Source: Bdellovibrionales bacterium RIFCSPHIGHO2_01_FULL_40_29 (GTDB lineage Bacteria > Bdellovibrionota > Bdellovibrionia > Bdellovibrionales > Bdellovibrionaceae). From it: a stretch of DNA of 64,000 nt. The notes beneath the pieces are model-generated. The model saw nothing but the letters and a program-made list of their open reading frames with translations. It was not told where the DNA came from and ran no database searches. Made by a program: the position numbers and the translations under genes. How positions within the stretch are numbered: the first letter of the stretch is position 1; each line of letters opens with the position of its first letter. Below are positions 52,101 to 60,971 of this stretch, in pieces. Location of the stretch: the NCBI GenBank assembly GCA_001771815.1, contig MEPU01000006.1, positions 62,001 to 126,000 of the forward strand, in the 5' to 3' direction.

Positions 52101-54959
52101 ATGTCGTCATCTCAAACCGCAAATACAATGCTAACCACCCATTCTGAGTTTCAACGTCGCCACGTTGGCCCATCTGATATCGAAAAACAAGAAATGCTAA
52201 AAACACTTGGGTTTAATCACATTGATGAACTGATGACTAAAGTTGTTCCTAAAACGATTGTCACAAAAGATAAAATGGCTATTGGAGATGGGATTTCTGA
52301 ATTTGAAATTTTAAATCAATTAAAAAAAATAATGTCGCAGAACAAAATTTTTCAATCACTGATTGGAATGGGATTCCACGACACCATCACACCGTCTGTG
52401 ATTGCTAGAAATATTTTTGAGAATCCCGTTTGGTACACCGCTTACACTCCATATCAGCCTGAAATTTCACAAGGGCGCCTGGAAAGTCTTTTGAATTTTC
52501 AAACCATGATTTGTGATTTAACCGCAATGGAAATTTCCAACGCATCACTTTTGGATGAGGGCACTGCTGCTGCAGAAGCCATGGCCATGGCGCATGCCGC
52601 TTCCAAAAAAGACAACGTCAATACTTTCTTAGTTCATCCTGAAATGCATCCTCATGTGATTGAAGTATTGCAAACACGTGCTGAACCCCTCGGTTTAAAA
52701 CTATTGATTCAAGATCCGATGACATTTGATTTTAAAACAGATGTGTTTGCTGCTTTTTTTCAGTACCCAACAACCACTGGAAAAATTGAAAATTACAAAT
52801 CGATTGCAGAAAAATTACACGCTCATGGTGCTTTTGTAGTTGCCTCTGTAGATCTGTTGGCTCTAGCTCTGATCACACCGCCCGGGGAATGGGGAGCTGA
52901 TATGGTCGTCGGCAATACCCAACGATTTGGAGTGCCATTGGGATTTGGTGGTCCGCATGCCGCTTATTTAGCAACTAAAGATCAGTTCAAGCGTACAATG
53001 CCAGGGCGTTTGGTGGGAGTTTCGATTGATAGCCAAGGCAAAAAAGCGTTGCGCTTAACATTGCAAACTCGCGAACAACATATTCGACGTGAAAAAGCGA
53101 CATCTAATATTTGTACAGCACAAGTTCTATTGGCAAACATGGCGGCAATGTATGCGATTTACCACGGACCTCAAGGGCTTAAAAAAATCGCTGGCCGCAT
53201 TCACCGCTTAACCCAAATTGCAAAATTGGGTTTAGAGAAATTAGGCCAAACAGTCATCACTCCCGTATTCTTTGACACGCTTGAAGTTTCAACGACTCAT
53301 TTGGATCAACTCAAAAATGAATCTACAAAGTTAGAAATCAATCTTCGCTATTTTAAAGCAAGTGTTGGCTTTTCACTGAATGAAACTTCCACTTTAAAAA
53401 CAGTTGATGATCTTTTGACTATTTTCAATGGTGGAAAACCTGCCAACTTCAGCGCGGCTGAATTAGATATCGCCGTAACCACAACGATTCCGGCCGAACT
53501 TATTCGAAAAACAGAAATTTTGAATCATGCTGTTTTCAACAGTTATCATTCAGAAACAGAGTTGATGCGTTACATTTATTCACTTCAAAACAAAGACATC
53601 ACACTGACCCATTCGATGATTCCGCTGGGTTCATGCACAATGAAATTAAATGCAGCCACTGAGCTTGCACCGATTTCTTGGCCCGAGATCAATAAACTGC
53701 ATCCCTTTGCTCCGATTGCCCAGACCCAGGGTTATTTGCATTTAATTAAAGATTTAGAAGCTAAGCTTTGTGCCATCACCGGATTTGCAGCCGTATCACT
53801 GCAACCAAACTCTGGCGCTCAAGGTGAGTATGCTGGGTTGTTAGTTATCCGTGAATTTTTTAAACAGAATAAACAATCACACCGAAATATCTGTTTGATT
53901 CCGGCTTCGGCACATGGAACCAATCCAGCATCGGCAGTGATGGTTGGTTTTCATGTTGTGGTGGTTCTTTGTGATAGCAATGGCAATGTGGATGTTGCCG
54001 ATTTAAAATTGAAAGCGGAACAACATCAAAATAATTTGGCTGCTCTGATGATTACCTATCCTTCAACTCATGGTGTGTTTGAAGAAGGTATTACTGAAAT
54101 TTGTGAAATCATTCATAAAAATGGTGGTCAAGTTTACATGGATGGTGCCAATTTAAATGCGCTTGTTGGCGTGGCCCGTCCCGGGAAATTTGGCCCGGAT
54201 GTTTCCCACATGAATTTACACAAAACTTTTGCTATTCCTCATGGAGGTGGCGGTCCTGGCGTTGGTCCAATTGGCGTTGCTGCTCATTTAGCACCTTATT
54301 TACCAAAACAGTCGATGGTCAAAGAATCTGGCCCCGAGTCTGGAGTTTCAAGCACGACATCTGCTCCGTGGGGAAGCGCCAGTATTTTACCAATCAGTTG
54401 GTCCTATATTACCATGATGGGCGATGCCGGACTACGTGATGCTACGACCACCAGTATTTTAAATGCCAATTACATTGCCAAAAAATTAGAGCCTTATTAT
54501 CCCGTCGTTTACAAAGGTAAAGAAGGCCTTGTGGCTCATGAATGCATTATTGATGTTCGTCCATTAAAAAAATCTCACAATGTTGATGTGAATGACATTG
54601 CAAAGCGATTGATGGACTACGGGTTTCATGCACCGACCATGTCTTGGCCAGTTGCCGGAACATTGATGATTGAACCCACAGAATCAGAAAGCAAAAAAGA
54701 ATTGGATCGCTTTTGCGATGCCATGATTGAAATCCGCAAAGAAGCTGATGCCTGTCCTGATGTTTTAAGAAATGCTCCGCACACGGCTGACGTGTTGCTC
54801 GCAACAGAATGGAAAAACTCGTACACTCGAGAAAAGGCGGCCTATCCATTAAAATGGGTTCAAGCTAATAAATTTTGGCCACCCGTCAGTCGCGTTGACA
54901 ATGCTTATGGTGATAAAAATATTGTTTGCTCTTGCCCCCCAATGGAAGACTACAAATAG
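52101..54959 (+). CDS. gcvP: Glycine dehydrogenase (decarboxylating), P protein
   Basis: 952 residues from ATG 52101 with GGGGAG upstream; the frame runs further upstream but without a better start. The single-chain P protein has RRHVGPS near the start, two PLP-type domains, ITPPGEWGADMVVGNTQRFG, the C-terminal SAHGTNPASAVM, and the PLP Lys in HMNLHKTFAIPHGGGGPG near residue 707. It decarboxylates glycine and loads the aminomethyl group onto GcvH. No glycine riboswitch is recognised upstream. gcvT and gcvH lie 2.6 kb downstream. Confidence 0.96.
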   Translation: MSSSQTANTMLTTHSEFQRRHVGPSDIEKQEMLKTLGFNHIDELMTKVVPKTIVTKDKMAIGDGISEFEILNQLKKIMSQNKIFQSLIGMGFHDTITPSVIARNIFENPVWYTAYTPYQPEISQGRLESLLNFQTMICDLTAMEISNASLLDEGTAAAEAMAMAHAASKKDNVNTFLVHPEMHPHVIEVLQTRAEPLGLKLLIQDPMTFDFKTDVFAAFFQYPTTTGKIENYKSIAEKLHAHGAFVVASVDLLALALITPPGEWGADMVVGNTQRFGVPLGFGGPHAAYLATKDQFKRTMPGRLVGVSIDSQGKKALRLTLQTREQHIRREKATSNICTAQVLLANMAAMYAIYHGPQGLKKIAGRIHRLTQIAKLGLEKLGQTVITPVFFDTLEVSTTHLDQLKNESTKLEINLRYFKASVGFSLNETSTLKTVDDLLTIFNGGKPANFSAAELDIAVTTTIPAELIRKTEILNHAVFNSYHSETELMRYIYSLQNKDITLTHSMIPLGSCTMKLNAATELAPISWPEINKLHPFAPIAQTQGYLHLIKDLEAKLCAITGFAAVSLQPNSGAQGEYAGLLVIREFFKQNKQSHRNICLIPASAHGTNPASAVMVGFHVVVVLCDSNGNVDVADLKLKAEQHQNNLAALMITYPSTHGVFEEGITEICEIIHKNGGQVYMDGANLNALVGVARPGKFGPDVSHMNLHKTFAIPHGGGGPGVGPIGVAAHLAPYLPKQSMVKESGPESGVSSTTSAPWGSASILPISWSYITMMGDAGLRDATTTSILNANYIAKKLEPYYPVVYKGKEGLVAHECIIDVRPLKKSHNVDVNDIAKRLMDYGFHAPTMSWPVAGTLMIEPTESESKKELDRFCDAMIEIRKEADACPDVLRNAPHTADVLLATEWKNSYTREKAAYPLKWVQANKFWPPVSRVDNAYGDKNIVCSCPPMEDYK

Positions 54960-54962
54960 TCC

Positions 54963-55931
54963 GTGGCAAAAACGAAAGTCTTTTTCATTCGTCTCGATAA
55001 AATCGGAGATTTGATCTGCACCCTACCTGTAGATCAAATCCTGGATGAAAATCTTTTCGACGTGACCTGGATTATTCAGAAAAATCTTGGTGGCGTTGTC
55101 GACTTAGGAACAAAAAAAAGAAATTACATTGAACTCGACAAATCCACTCCAAAAGAATCTGCACGGAAATTAAAAAAATTAATTTCCGAAATAAAACCTG
55201 ATGTTGCCATCAGTTTCCAAGGCCCTTGGTGGGTTCATTTTGAGCTTTTTAAAGCCCGCATTCCCATTCGCAGTGGAGTCTATAGCCAATGGCATAGTTT
55301 TCTATTTTTAAATACTGGCTTAAGACAACGTCGGTCACAGGCTACCCAGCATGAGTTTGATTACAATAAAGATCTTGTATTAAAGACTTTTAATTACAAA
55401 GACGACAAACGTTTTCACTACTTTGAAATCAGCAAACCTCATGACACAACAATTTTAAAAAAGTTTAACCTGGAACCTAGAAATTATATTGTTGTTCATC
55501 CCGGAATGATGGGCTCTGCATTGAATTGGACTCAAACTCAGTATATTGAATTCATCCACGAAAAAATTGCAGAAAAAAAAGTAATCTGTATCACTGGAAC
55601 ACCTGCCGATGAACCTTACTTGACTGAAATTAAAAACGAGTTTCAAAATCATCCCGCAGTTCGCTGGCTGCAAAATCAATTAAACTTAAAAGAACTGATT
55701 CAGTTGTTGTCTGAATCCGAATATACGGTAGCCCCCTCGACAGGAGTCGCCCATTTAGCGGCCAGTGTAGGTGCGTTGATTCACGGAATTTATTCACCCG
55801 TGCGGGTTCATCATCCACGACGATGGGCACCACGGGGGCCAAATGTTATTGTGCATGTTCCTGAGAATACATCACCCGGAGATGAAGTCGCCAGCATGTT
55901 AAAATTGAAAATTGATACTCACAAAAACTAA
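54963..55931 (+). CDS. GT9-family glycosyltransferase (heptosyltransferase-like)
   Basis: 322 residues from a GTG start 3 bp after the gcvP stop. FFIRLDKIGDLICTLPVDQI at the N-terminus, IVVHPGMMGSALNW in the middle, and VAPSTGVAHLAASVGALIHG near the C-terminus are the GT9/ADP-heptosyltransferase motifs. Likely adds heptose or a similar sugar to the LPS inner core, linked to the heptose kinase gene elsewhere in the window. The 3' end overlaps a convergent gene by 4 bp. Confidence 0.88.
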   Translation: MAKTKVFFIRLDKIGDLICTLPVDQILDENLFDVTWIIQKNLGGVVDLGTKKRNYIELDKSTPKESARKLKKLISEIKPDVAISFQGPWWVHFELFKARIPIRSGVYSQWHSFLFLNTGLRQRRSQATQHEFDYNKDLVLKTFNYKDDKRFHYFEISKPHDTTILKKFNLEPRNYIVVHPGMMGSALNWTQTQYIEFIHEKIAEKKVICITGTPADEPYLTEIKNEFQNHPAVRWLQNQLNLKELIQLLSESEYTVAPSTGVAHLAASVGALIHGIYSPVRVHHPRRWAPRGPNVIVHVPENTSPGDEVASMLKLKIDTHKN

Positions 55932-56455
55932 TTTTCTAAAGAAAATGGCTTAATGTCACCACAGTTTGCAGAAAGAAACTTTCCGTAAAACTCCATTTTC
56001 ATTTTGCCTCGAGCCGTTTCCATTTCGGTCCAGCCTTTGTAGTTATTTTCTGATACTTTATGGTATTCAGACTGACCTGAACCATTTTCGCACTTTAGCT
56101 TAAAACGAATACCATTTTTAAGTTCGACACGATCTTCAATTTTGCATTTTTGTTCTTTTTGACTTTGTACAAGGGCTTGGTCTTGGGATTCTTTTGTATG
56201 ACAAATTTTAACTGCATTGCCGGATCCCATACCGATCCCTTTTTGACTCATCATTTTTTGTAATTTTTCACGTTGAGCGGCTGGCATGGCTTTCATAGAT
56301 TCATTCATTTTTGCCATAGCATTGAACTGCTCGCCATTGATTTGACTGGTATACCGAATATCCCAGAGCCCAGGCTTCAATTGAAACTTTTCAGCCTTAG
56401 CATTCAAACTAAAACCAAGTGTAAAAACAGTTAAAAAAATGACCAGTTTTCCCAA
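55928..56455 (-). CDS. Secreted DUF3617-type protein
   Basis: 175 residues from a TTG start with AAGGAGG upstream. The signal peptide is LVIFLTVFTLGFSLNAKA. The mature start EKFQLKPGLWDIRYTSQING and the paired Cys (ICHTKESQ; KCKIEDRVE; KLKCENGSG; SANCGDI) match the DUF3617 family of small periplasmic proteins. Function is unknown. It is the only opposite-strand gene within the glycine-cleavage region. Confidence 0.78.
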   Translation of the reverse strand: MGKLVIFLTVFTLGFSLNAKAEKFQLKPGLWDIRYTSQINGEQFNAMAKMNESMKAMPAAQREKLQKMMSQKGIGMGSGNAVKICHTKESQDQALVQSQKEQKCKIEDRVELKNGIRFKLKCENGSGQSEYHKVSENNYKGWTEMETARGKMKMEFYGKFLSANCGDIKPFSLEN

Positions 56456-56537
56456 TGAGAACCTCCTTGTTTATAAATATAAAGTCTAATAACAAAACAG
56501 CCTGCGAGCCAACTAATACTTGTACGGAGCTCAAGGA

Positions 56538-57542
56538 GTGTTTATTATTCCACAAATGTTCCCAATAGAAAGTCCCCCGCAAATTTCAAATTTAACGACC
56601 GATATCATTCGACTATCCGACTATTTTATTAACAATCCTGATAGTCAAACGCCGTGGAATGAACATTATTGTCAAAATGCGTACCGCAATTATTTTTTAC
56701 CTCTCAATTACTTGCGCGTGGTCAATGTGATTCGTCGGGGACAAAGTGTTGATTTTTTTACGGGATTTCAGTCAACAATTGACTGGGGTGCTGGCCCAGG
56801 AACGGCCAGCTTTGCCATTGTGGACAACCTTAAGAATCAAATAAAAAAACAAATTTTAATCGAAAAGTCTTCCACAGCACTTCGTCAATTTTCTGATTTG
56901 CACGAAAAACTTATTCACCCTGAAACCACAACGGAACTCACTTTAAAAAATTTAAATGTTCAAGCTGACAGAACGTTATTGATTTTTTCGTATTCACTAA
57001 CTGAAATGAAATCACTTCCGCCCAACTGGGATCAGTATGAAGGGCTTATGATTTTAGAGCCTGCAACCAGTCAAGATGGCCGCAAACTTTTAGCCTTAAG
57101 AGAGTCCTTGATTAAGCACGGTTATACAATCTGGGCACCTTGCACACATCAAAATGCTTGTCCGCTTTACACCGAATCAAAATATGATTGGTGTCACGAT
57201 CGATATCACGTCACTGCTCCCCCTTGGTTTAAACAGCTCGAAGAAAATCTTCCTATGCGCAACAATACTGTGACAACCAGCTATCTTTTAGCCCGAAAAA
57301 CAAAACCCAAAAATGATTTCACCAACACGGCTCGCCTCACAGGTGATTCCCTGAATGAAAAAGGCAAAACCCGACAGTTGATGTGCCGAGGGCCAGCTCG
57401 CGAGTTTTTGACCTGGATGCACAAAGATATGGATGCACAAACTTTAAATCGTGGTGAGCTGATTGAAATTCCTGAAAAAGTAGTCCTCAAGTCCAATGAA
57501 GTGCGCACCCAGCAGATCGTGAAGTTGAAGCATTTTAATTAA
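56538..57542 (+). CDS. Rsm22-like small-ribosomal-subunit methyltransferase
   Basis: 334 residues from GTG 56538 with GGAG 8 nt upstream; TTG 56520 or ATG 56556 are alternatives. The SAM-binding loop is TIDWGAGPGTASFAI near residue 83. The Cys-rich TIWAPCTHQNACPLYTESKY and the DWCHDRYHV that follows match Rsm22, whose Cys ligate an iron-sulfur cluster. Known mainly from mitochondria, where it helps small-subunit assembly; bacterial members are less studied. It lies 51 bp upstream of gcvT. Confidence 0.82.
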   Translation: MFIIPQMFPIESPPQISNLTTDIIRLSDYFINNPDSQTPWNEHYCQNAYRNYFLPLNYLRVVNVIRRGQSVDFFTGFQSTIDWGAGPGTASFAIVDNLKNQIKKQILIEKSSTALRQFSDLHEKLIHPETTTELTLKNLNVQADRTLLIFSYSLTEMKSLPPNWDQYEGLMILEPATSQDGRKLLALRESLIKHGYTIWAPCTHQNACPLYTESKYDWCHDRYHVTAPPWFKQLEENLPMRNNTVTTSYLLARKTKPKNDFTNTARLTGDSLNEKGKTRQLMCRGPAREFLTWMHKDMDAQTLNRGELIEIPEKVVLKSNEVRTQQIVKLKHFN

Positions 57543-57593
57543 CGCTTACCATAGTCCTTGCAGCCATTGGGCTCGAAATGTTAATTCTTTGTT

Positions 57594-58679
57594 ATGTCAA
57601 ATTCTCAAAAAACTCCGCTTTATGATGAACATATTAAATTGGGTGCCCGCATGGTTGATTTCGCCGGATGGGTCATGCCTATTCAATACGAAGGCCTCAA
57701 AGAAGAACACCACGCCACCCGAAACAATGTGGGTCTATTCGATGTTTCTCACATGGGTGAAATTCGTGTAAAGGGACCAAAAGCCCTTGAAACATTGCAA
57801 TGGCTCACAACAAATGATGTTGCCAAACTTGACCGCGGCCAAGCCCAGTATGGGCTTTTACCGAATGATCAGGGCGGCCTTGTTGATGATATTTTTGTGT
57901 ACTGTTTAGAAAAAAATGCGGACTACCTCGTTTGCGTGAATGCTTCAAATACTGATAAAGATTTTGCCTGGATGATGAAACACAACAAGGGTGCTGATAT
58001 CATCAATGAATCTTCAGCCTGGGGACAGATTGCTATTCAGGGACCAAAAGCCATAGAACTTTGTGATGCTCTTTTTTCTGAAAAAGTAAGCCAGATGAAT
58101 CGCAATGAAATCCGCGTATCAAAATTTCAAAATTACAAAATCATGATAGCGACAACGGGCTATACAGGTGAAAAAGGCTGCGAAGTTTTTGTAGAATCAG
58201 CAGGTACAGCAGCTCTTTGGACGGCCCTTTTAGCGCATCCGATCGGAGCTAAACCAATTGGCCTTGGCGCACGTGACACTCTTCGCACGGAAATGAAATA
58301 TTCTCTTTATGGTCATGAAATTGATGACACCCTGAATCCCTACGAAGCAGGTCTGGGGTGGGCCATAAAACCACTAGCCAAAGATTTTATGAATCGCACT
58401 GGTATCGTCGCGGTCAAAGAGAATGGCCTAAAGAAAAAGCTAATTGGATTAAAAATGATCGATCGAGGCATTCCTCGCCAAGGATATGAGATAAAAACAG
58501 CAGATGGTCAAAAAATAGGCTGGATTACCAGCGGAACTCACTCACCAACTCTTGATGAACCTATCGGAATCGCTTATGTTGAGACTGCAAAATCAAGCGA
58601 AGGCTCAGAAATTTTCGTGGATATTCGCGGGAAATTAGTTAAAGCTTGCGTAGTTAAAACACCGTTTGTTATGAAATAG
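57594..58679 (+). CDS. gcvT: Aminomethyltransferase, T protein of glycine cleavage
   Basis: 361 residues, usual length. GARMVDFAGWVMPIQYEG, FDVSHMGEIRVKGPKA and DIFVYCLEKNADYLVCVNAS mark the N-terminal folate-binding domain; TGYTGEKGCEVFVE and GARDTLRTEMKYSLYGHEID are later GcvT signatures. It transfers the methylene group to tetrahydrofolate and releases ammonia. gcvH follows after a 22-bp gap. Confidence 0.95.
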   Translation: MSNSQKTPLYDEHIKLGARMVDFAGWVMPIQYEGLKEEHHATRNNVGLFDVSHMGEIRVKGPKALETLQWLTTNDVAKLDRGQAQYGLLPNDQGGLVDDIFVYCLEKNADYLVCVNASNTDKDFAWMMKHNKGADIINESSAWGQIAIQGPKAIELCDALFSEKVSQMNRNEIRVSKFQNYKIMIATTGYTGEKGCEVFVESAGTAALWTALLAHPIGAKPIGLGARDTLRTEMKYSLYGHEIDDTLNPYEAGLGWAIKPLAKDFMNRTGIVAVKENGLKKKLIGLKMIDRGIPRQGYEIKTADGQKIGWITSGTHSPTLDEPIGIAYVETAKSSEGSEIFVDIRGKLVKACVVKTPFVMK

Positions 58680-58701
58680 TTTGCAAAAAATTGGAGATAA
58701 A

Positions 58702-59091
58702 ATGGGATTTCACATACCAGAAGATTTTTATTACACAAAAGATCACGAATGGGCTCAGGTTGATGAGAATATCGTGACTGTTGGTATTACTGAGTTTGCC
58801 CAGGATCAGTTGGGTGAAGTCGTTTACGTAGATCTTCCAGAAGAAGGACAAAAAATCACACAAAACCAGACCTTTGGTGTTGTTGAATCAGTTAAAGCTG
58901 TTTCAGATTTATTTGCTCCCGTTTCTGGAACAGTCATCGAAGTGAACTCAGCATTGATTGATGATCCCTCATCATTAAATGATGATCCAAATAACGAAGG
59001 CTGGTTGGTCCGCATTGAAATGGATTCTGAAAAAGAACTTGCCAATTTGATGCGTTCTCCTGAATATAAGAAACTTATCGCCGAGAAATAG
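58702..59091 (+). CDS. gcvH: Glycine cleavage system H protein
   Basis: 129 residues from ATG 58702 with TTGGAGA upstream. The lipoylated Lys is in VVESVKAVSDLFAPVSG near residue 65, with YTKDHEWAQVDEN at the start and LVRIEMDSEKELANLM at the end. It shuttles the aminomethyl group between GcvP, GcvT and the E3 protein. Its lipoate would come from LipB/LipA encoded at 17-22 kb. A hairpin terminator follows. Confidence 0.96.
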   Translation: MGFHIPEDFYYTKDHEWAQVDENIVTVGITEFAQDQLGEVVYVDLPEEGQKITQNQTFGVVESVKAVSDLFAPVSGTVIEVNSALIDDPSSLNDDPNNEGWLVRIEMDSEKELANLMRSPEYKKLIAEK

Positions 59092-59105
59092 TCTCGGAAA
59101 AATTC

Positions 59106-59133
59106 GCTCTTTCAAATAGAAAGAGCTTCTTGC
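59106..59133 (+). terminator. Hairpin terminator after gcvH
   Basis: GCTCTTTC (59106-59113) pairs with GAAAGAGC (59119-59126) around AAATA. A short T/C-rich run TTCTTG follows, weak for a terminator. It separates gcvH from the tRNA-Leu gene. Confidence 0.55.
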
Positions 59134-59157
59134 CCGCACTTGTCTTTTATTAGAAGT

Positions 59158-59242
59158 GCCCAGTTGGTGGAATCGGCAGACACACTAGGCTTAGAACCTA
59201 GCGCCGCGAGGCATGGGGGTTCGACTCCCTCACTGGGCACCA
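59158..59242 (+). tRNA. tRNA-Leu (anticodon UAG)
   Basis: 85 nt including an encoded CCA. The acceptor arm GCCCAGT pairs with ACTGGGC; the D arm has GGTGGAATCGGCAGACAC; the anticodon loop CTTAGAA gives TAG (reads CUA, and CUN by wobble). A long class II variable arm (CGCCGCGAGGCA) and the TTCGACT T loop confirm Leu. It stands at the left edge of an accessory-looking stretch. Confidence 0.96.
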
Positions 59243-59260
59243 TTTTTATCTAAATCTCTT

Positions 59261-59740
59261 ATGATAATAAATTATCGGTCTGCAAATATTTCTGATCTTG
59301 AGCAACTTGTGCAGTTACGCATTCTTATGCAACTTGAAGTTAATGGGTTATCCAAAGATAAAGTCACAGACGACTATGTTCAAAAAGTTAGAACATACTT
59401 TCAAAATACCATTGAGACTAAAAAATATTTTAGCGCTATTGCTACTGATGGAGATAAAATTGTAGGAACAGCGGGAGTTTGCTTTTATGAAAAGCCTCCA
59501 AGCATTTCTACGGGATCAGGACTAGTCGGCTATGTAACAAATGTTTACACCCTGCCATTTTATCGTAAAAAAGGCGTTGGCACGACTCTTATGCGAAAGC
59601 TTAACCAAATAGCTAGTGAATTAAATGCACACAAACTTCATTTAGGTGCTACTTTAGATGGGCTTAGTATTTACAAAGCTGTCGGATACGAAGAGCCCCG
59701 CTTTGTAAATTTAGAAATTAAATTAGTTACCCCAATTTAA
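59261..59740 (+). CDS. GNAT-family N-acetyltransferase
   Basis: 159 residues from ATG 59261, 18 nt after the tRNA CCA. An earlier frame would overlap the tRNA. No Shine-Dalgarno is visible. GNAT motifs: strand and loop VTNVYTLPFYRKKGVGTTLM (acetyl-CoA binding R/QxxGxG/A as RKKGVGT) and LHLGATLDGLSIYKAVGYEE at the C-terminus. Substrate unknown. It converges on the two-gene module with 3 bp between stops; its last codons fall within the 41-bp direct repeat. Confidence 0.83.
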   Translation: MIINYRSANISDLEQLVQLRILMQLEVNGLSKDKVTDDYVQKVRTYFQNTIETKKYFSAIATDGDKIVGTAGVCFYEKPPSISTGSGLVGYVTNVYTLPFYRKKGVGTTLMRKLNQIASELNAHKLHLGATLDGLSIYKAVGYEEPRFVNLEIKLVTPI

Positions 59741-59778
59741 ATCCTAAACAATTTCTCTGTCGACCAGACCTTCAATAA
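59738..59778. repeat. 41-bp direct repeat, left copy
   Basis: Identical over 41 bp to 60972-61012; the preceding 7 bases also match with a one-base difference in T number. This copy covers the stop of the GNAT gene and the last ~11 codons and stop of the RHH-like gene. The two copies enclose 1.2 kb containing the whole two-gene module. Confidence 0.95.
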
Positions 59779-60283
59779 TTGCAGCATCACTTAGTCCACT
59801 TTTCTTTTTAAGAAGTTCAATCTTACGGATAGTTTGTGGAGTCAGCCGAAATGTCTTCATTAATTTTTTATTATCCAAGGTTTTTGTACGTCGATCGTTT
59901 AAAGAAATATTCATCCATACTTTTATTTTTTTATAAGGCATATTTAGAAAATCACTTCCGTTCTCTTTTTCTTCACGCAAATCAATGAGAACTTGTTTTA
60001 GAAGTAGTTCTTCCTTTGTATTGTCATGATTAAATGCTTTTGGTAATCGAAGCACGGCTGCTGGCAACACTTCCAAAATGCGGGGTTCTACATTTTGGCC
60101 AGCCCAGATAAGATCTTTTACCCAAACTCGAGCTTGAAAATACGGTTCAAAGTTTATATTTGTTTTAAGAAATCCTTTTTTCACTAAAAAAGCCATAGCT
60201 TTTTTGTAACGAATATCCTTTCGTTTTTTATCATCCAGCAAGGCTGCTTTTTTAATTTGCTCAATCAAGTTCTTGTTATTCAT
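59744..60283 (-). CDS. Protein with C-terminal ribbon-helix-helix-like domain, possible antitoxin
   Basis: 179 residues, second gene of a leftward pair; AGGATAAG precedes the ATG. The last 40 residues (MKTFRLTPQTIRKIELLKKK then SGLSDAAIIEGLVDREI) have the strand-helix-helix spacing of RHH DNA-binding proteins. The N-terminal part is helical and basic and unassigned. It starts 8 bp after the stop of the upstream partner. An antitoxin or repressor role is inferred from layout and RHH resemblance. Its last codons are repeated upstream of the module. Confidence 0.55.
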   Translation of the reverse strand: MNNKNLIEQIKKAALLDDKKRKDIRYKKAMAFLVKKGFLKTNINFEPYFQARVWVKDLIWAGQNVEPRILEVLPAAVLRLPKAFNHDNTKEELLLKQVLIDLREEKENGSDFLNMPYKKIKVWMNISLNDRRTKTLDNKKLMKTFRLTPQTIRKIELLKKKSGLSDAAIIEGLVDREIV

Positions 60284-60291
60284 ATCTTATC

Positions 60292-60786
60292 CTATATAAA
60301 TTTTCTTAATTCCCCGCCCGCAGCCACTATTCTTGAAATTAAATTGGGATACTCTTCTGATGCTATGGCTTGTCTGATAAGTTGAATATTCTTTTCAGGC
60401 GCCTTTACCGCTTTACTGACAAGCGCTGATTCTGGATCAATAACCACAACTTCAATCATGGTTAAATTTAAAAAAGTAGAAAAATGACTTCCTTCTGGAA
60501 TAAATATCAAATAGCTATCTTCGTCATATATAAAACCATAATCGGGTAGAATTTCTTTTAAATTCTTTTTAACAAAGTGGTCCGCCAGAAGTTGCGCATC
60601 CAAATCGCCTGTTTGAGCTAAAGTTAATTTAACAGTTAGCTCGGGCTGAATAAGCAGACTTGTTTGCCCCAGGATTTCAATCCGAGCGTGAGGAATAAAA
60701 CGCGCTCCACTTAAACGACGCCGCTTATTCTCATTTTCAACCTGCTTATTAAGTTTTGTGAATACCTCTACAAGTTTATCTTTCAT
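60292..60786 (-). CDS. Possible nucleotidyltransferase-like (DUF6036/AbiEii-like) protein of a two-gene module
   Basis: 164 residues with AGGAGC upstream. After a charged helix and LSGARFIPHARIEILG, the segment AQTGDLDAQLL recalls the Thr-x-Asp-x-Asp metal motif of minimal nucleotidyltransferases. Later VVVIDPESALVSKAVKAPEK recalls the 'DPedLialKl' helix of the same fold. The usual Gly-Ser motif is not seen. Paired with an RHH-like protein, it fits a toxin-antitoxin or abortive-infection type module, but the match is weak and rests on eye only. Confidence 0.5.
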   Translation of the reverse strand: MKDKLVEVFTKLNKQVENENKRRRLSGARFIPHARIEILGQTSLLIQPELTVKLTLAQTGDLDAQLLADHFVKKNLKEILPDYGFIYDEDSYLIFIPEGSHFSTFLNLTMIEVVVIDPESALVSKAVKAPEKNIQLIRQAIASEEYPNLISRIVAAGGELRKFI

Positions 60787-60900
60787 TATAGCTCCTGATT
60801 ATATTATCGGCTATTTTAATAGTAATGTAAATACACTATATTTCTTTGTAATATCAAATAGTTGTATGATATATCGCTTCAAACCGAATTGCGAACTTCG

Positions 60901-60941
60901 AAGAAATCTTGAGGTCACAATTTGTGACCTCAAGATTTCTT
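60901..60941. repeat. 41-bp near-perfect palindrome (20-bp arms)
   Basis: The 20 bases from 60901 (AAGAAATCTTGAGGTCACAA) are the exact reverse complement of 60922-60941, with a single central T. It lies 115 bp upstream of the first gene of the two-gene module, in the 275-bp gap that also carries the right direct repeat. No T run follows on either side, so it is better read as an operator or cruciform than a terminator. Confidence 0.95.
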
Positions 60942-60971
60942 AATAATTTCAATTACTTAAGATGTCCCAAT

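Noticed and set aside
60758-60943. Small plus-strand ORF across the palindrome upstream of the two-gene module
   Set aside because: It overlaps the start of the convincing minus-strand gene and reads through the inverted repeat; composition is not protein-like.
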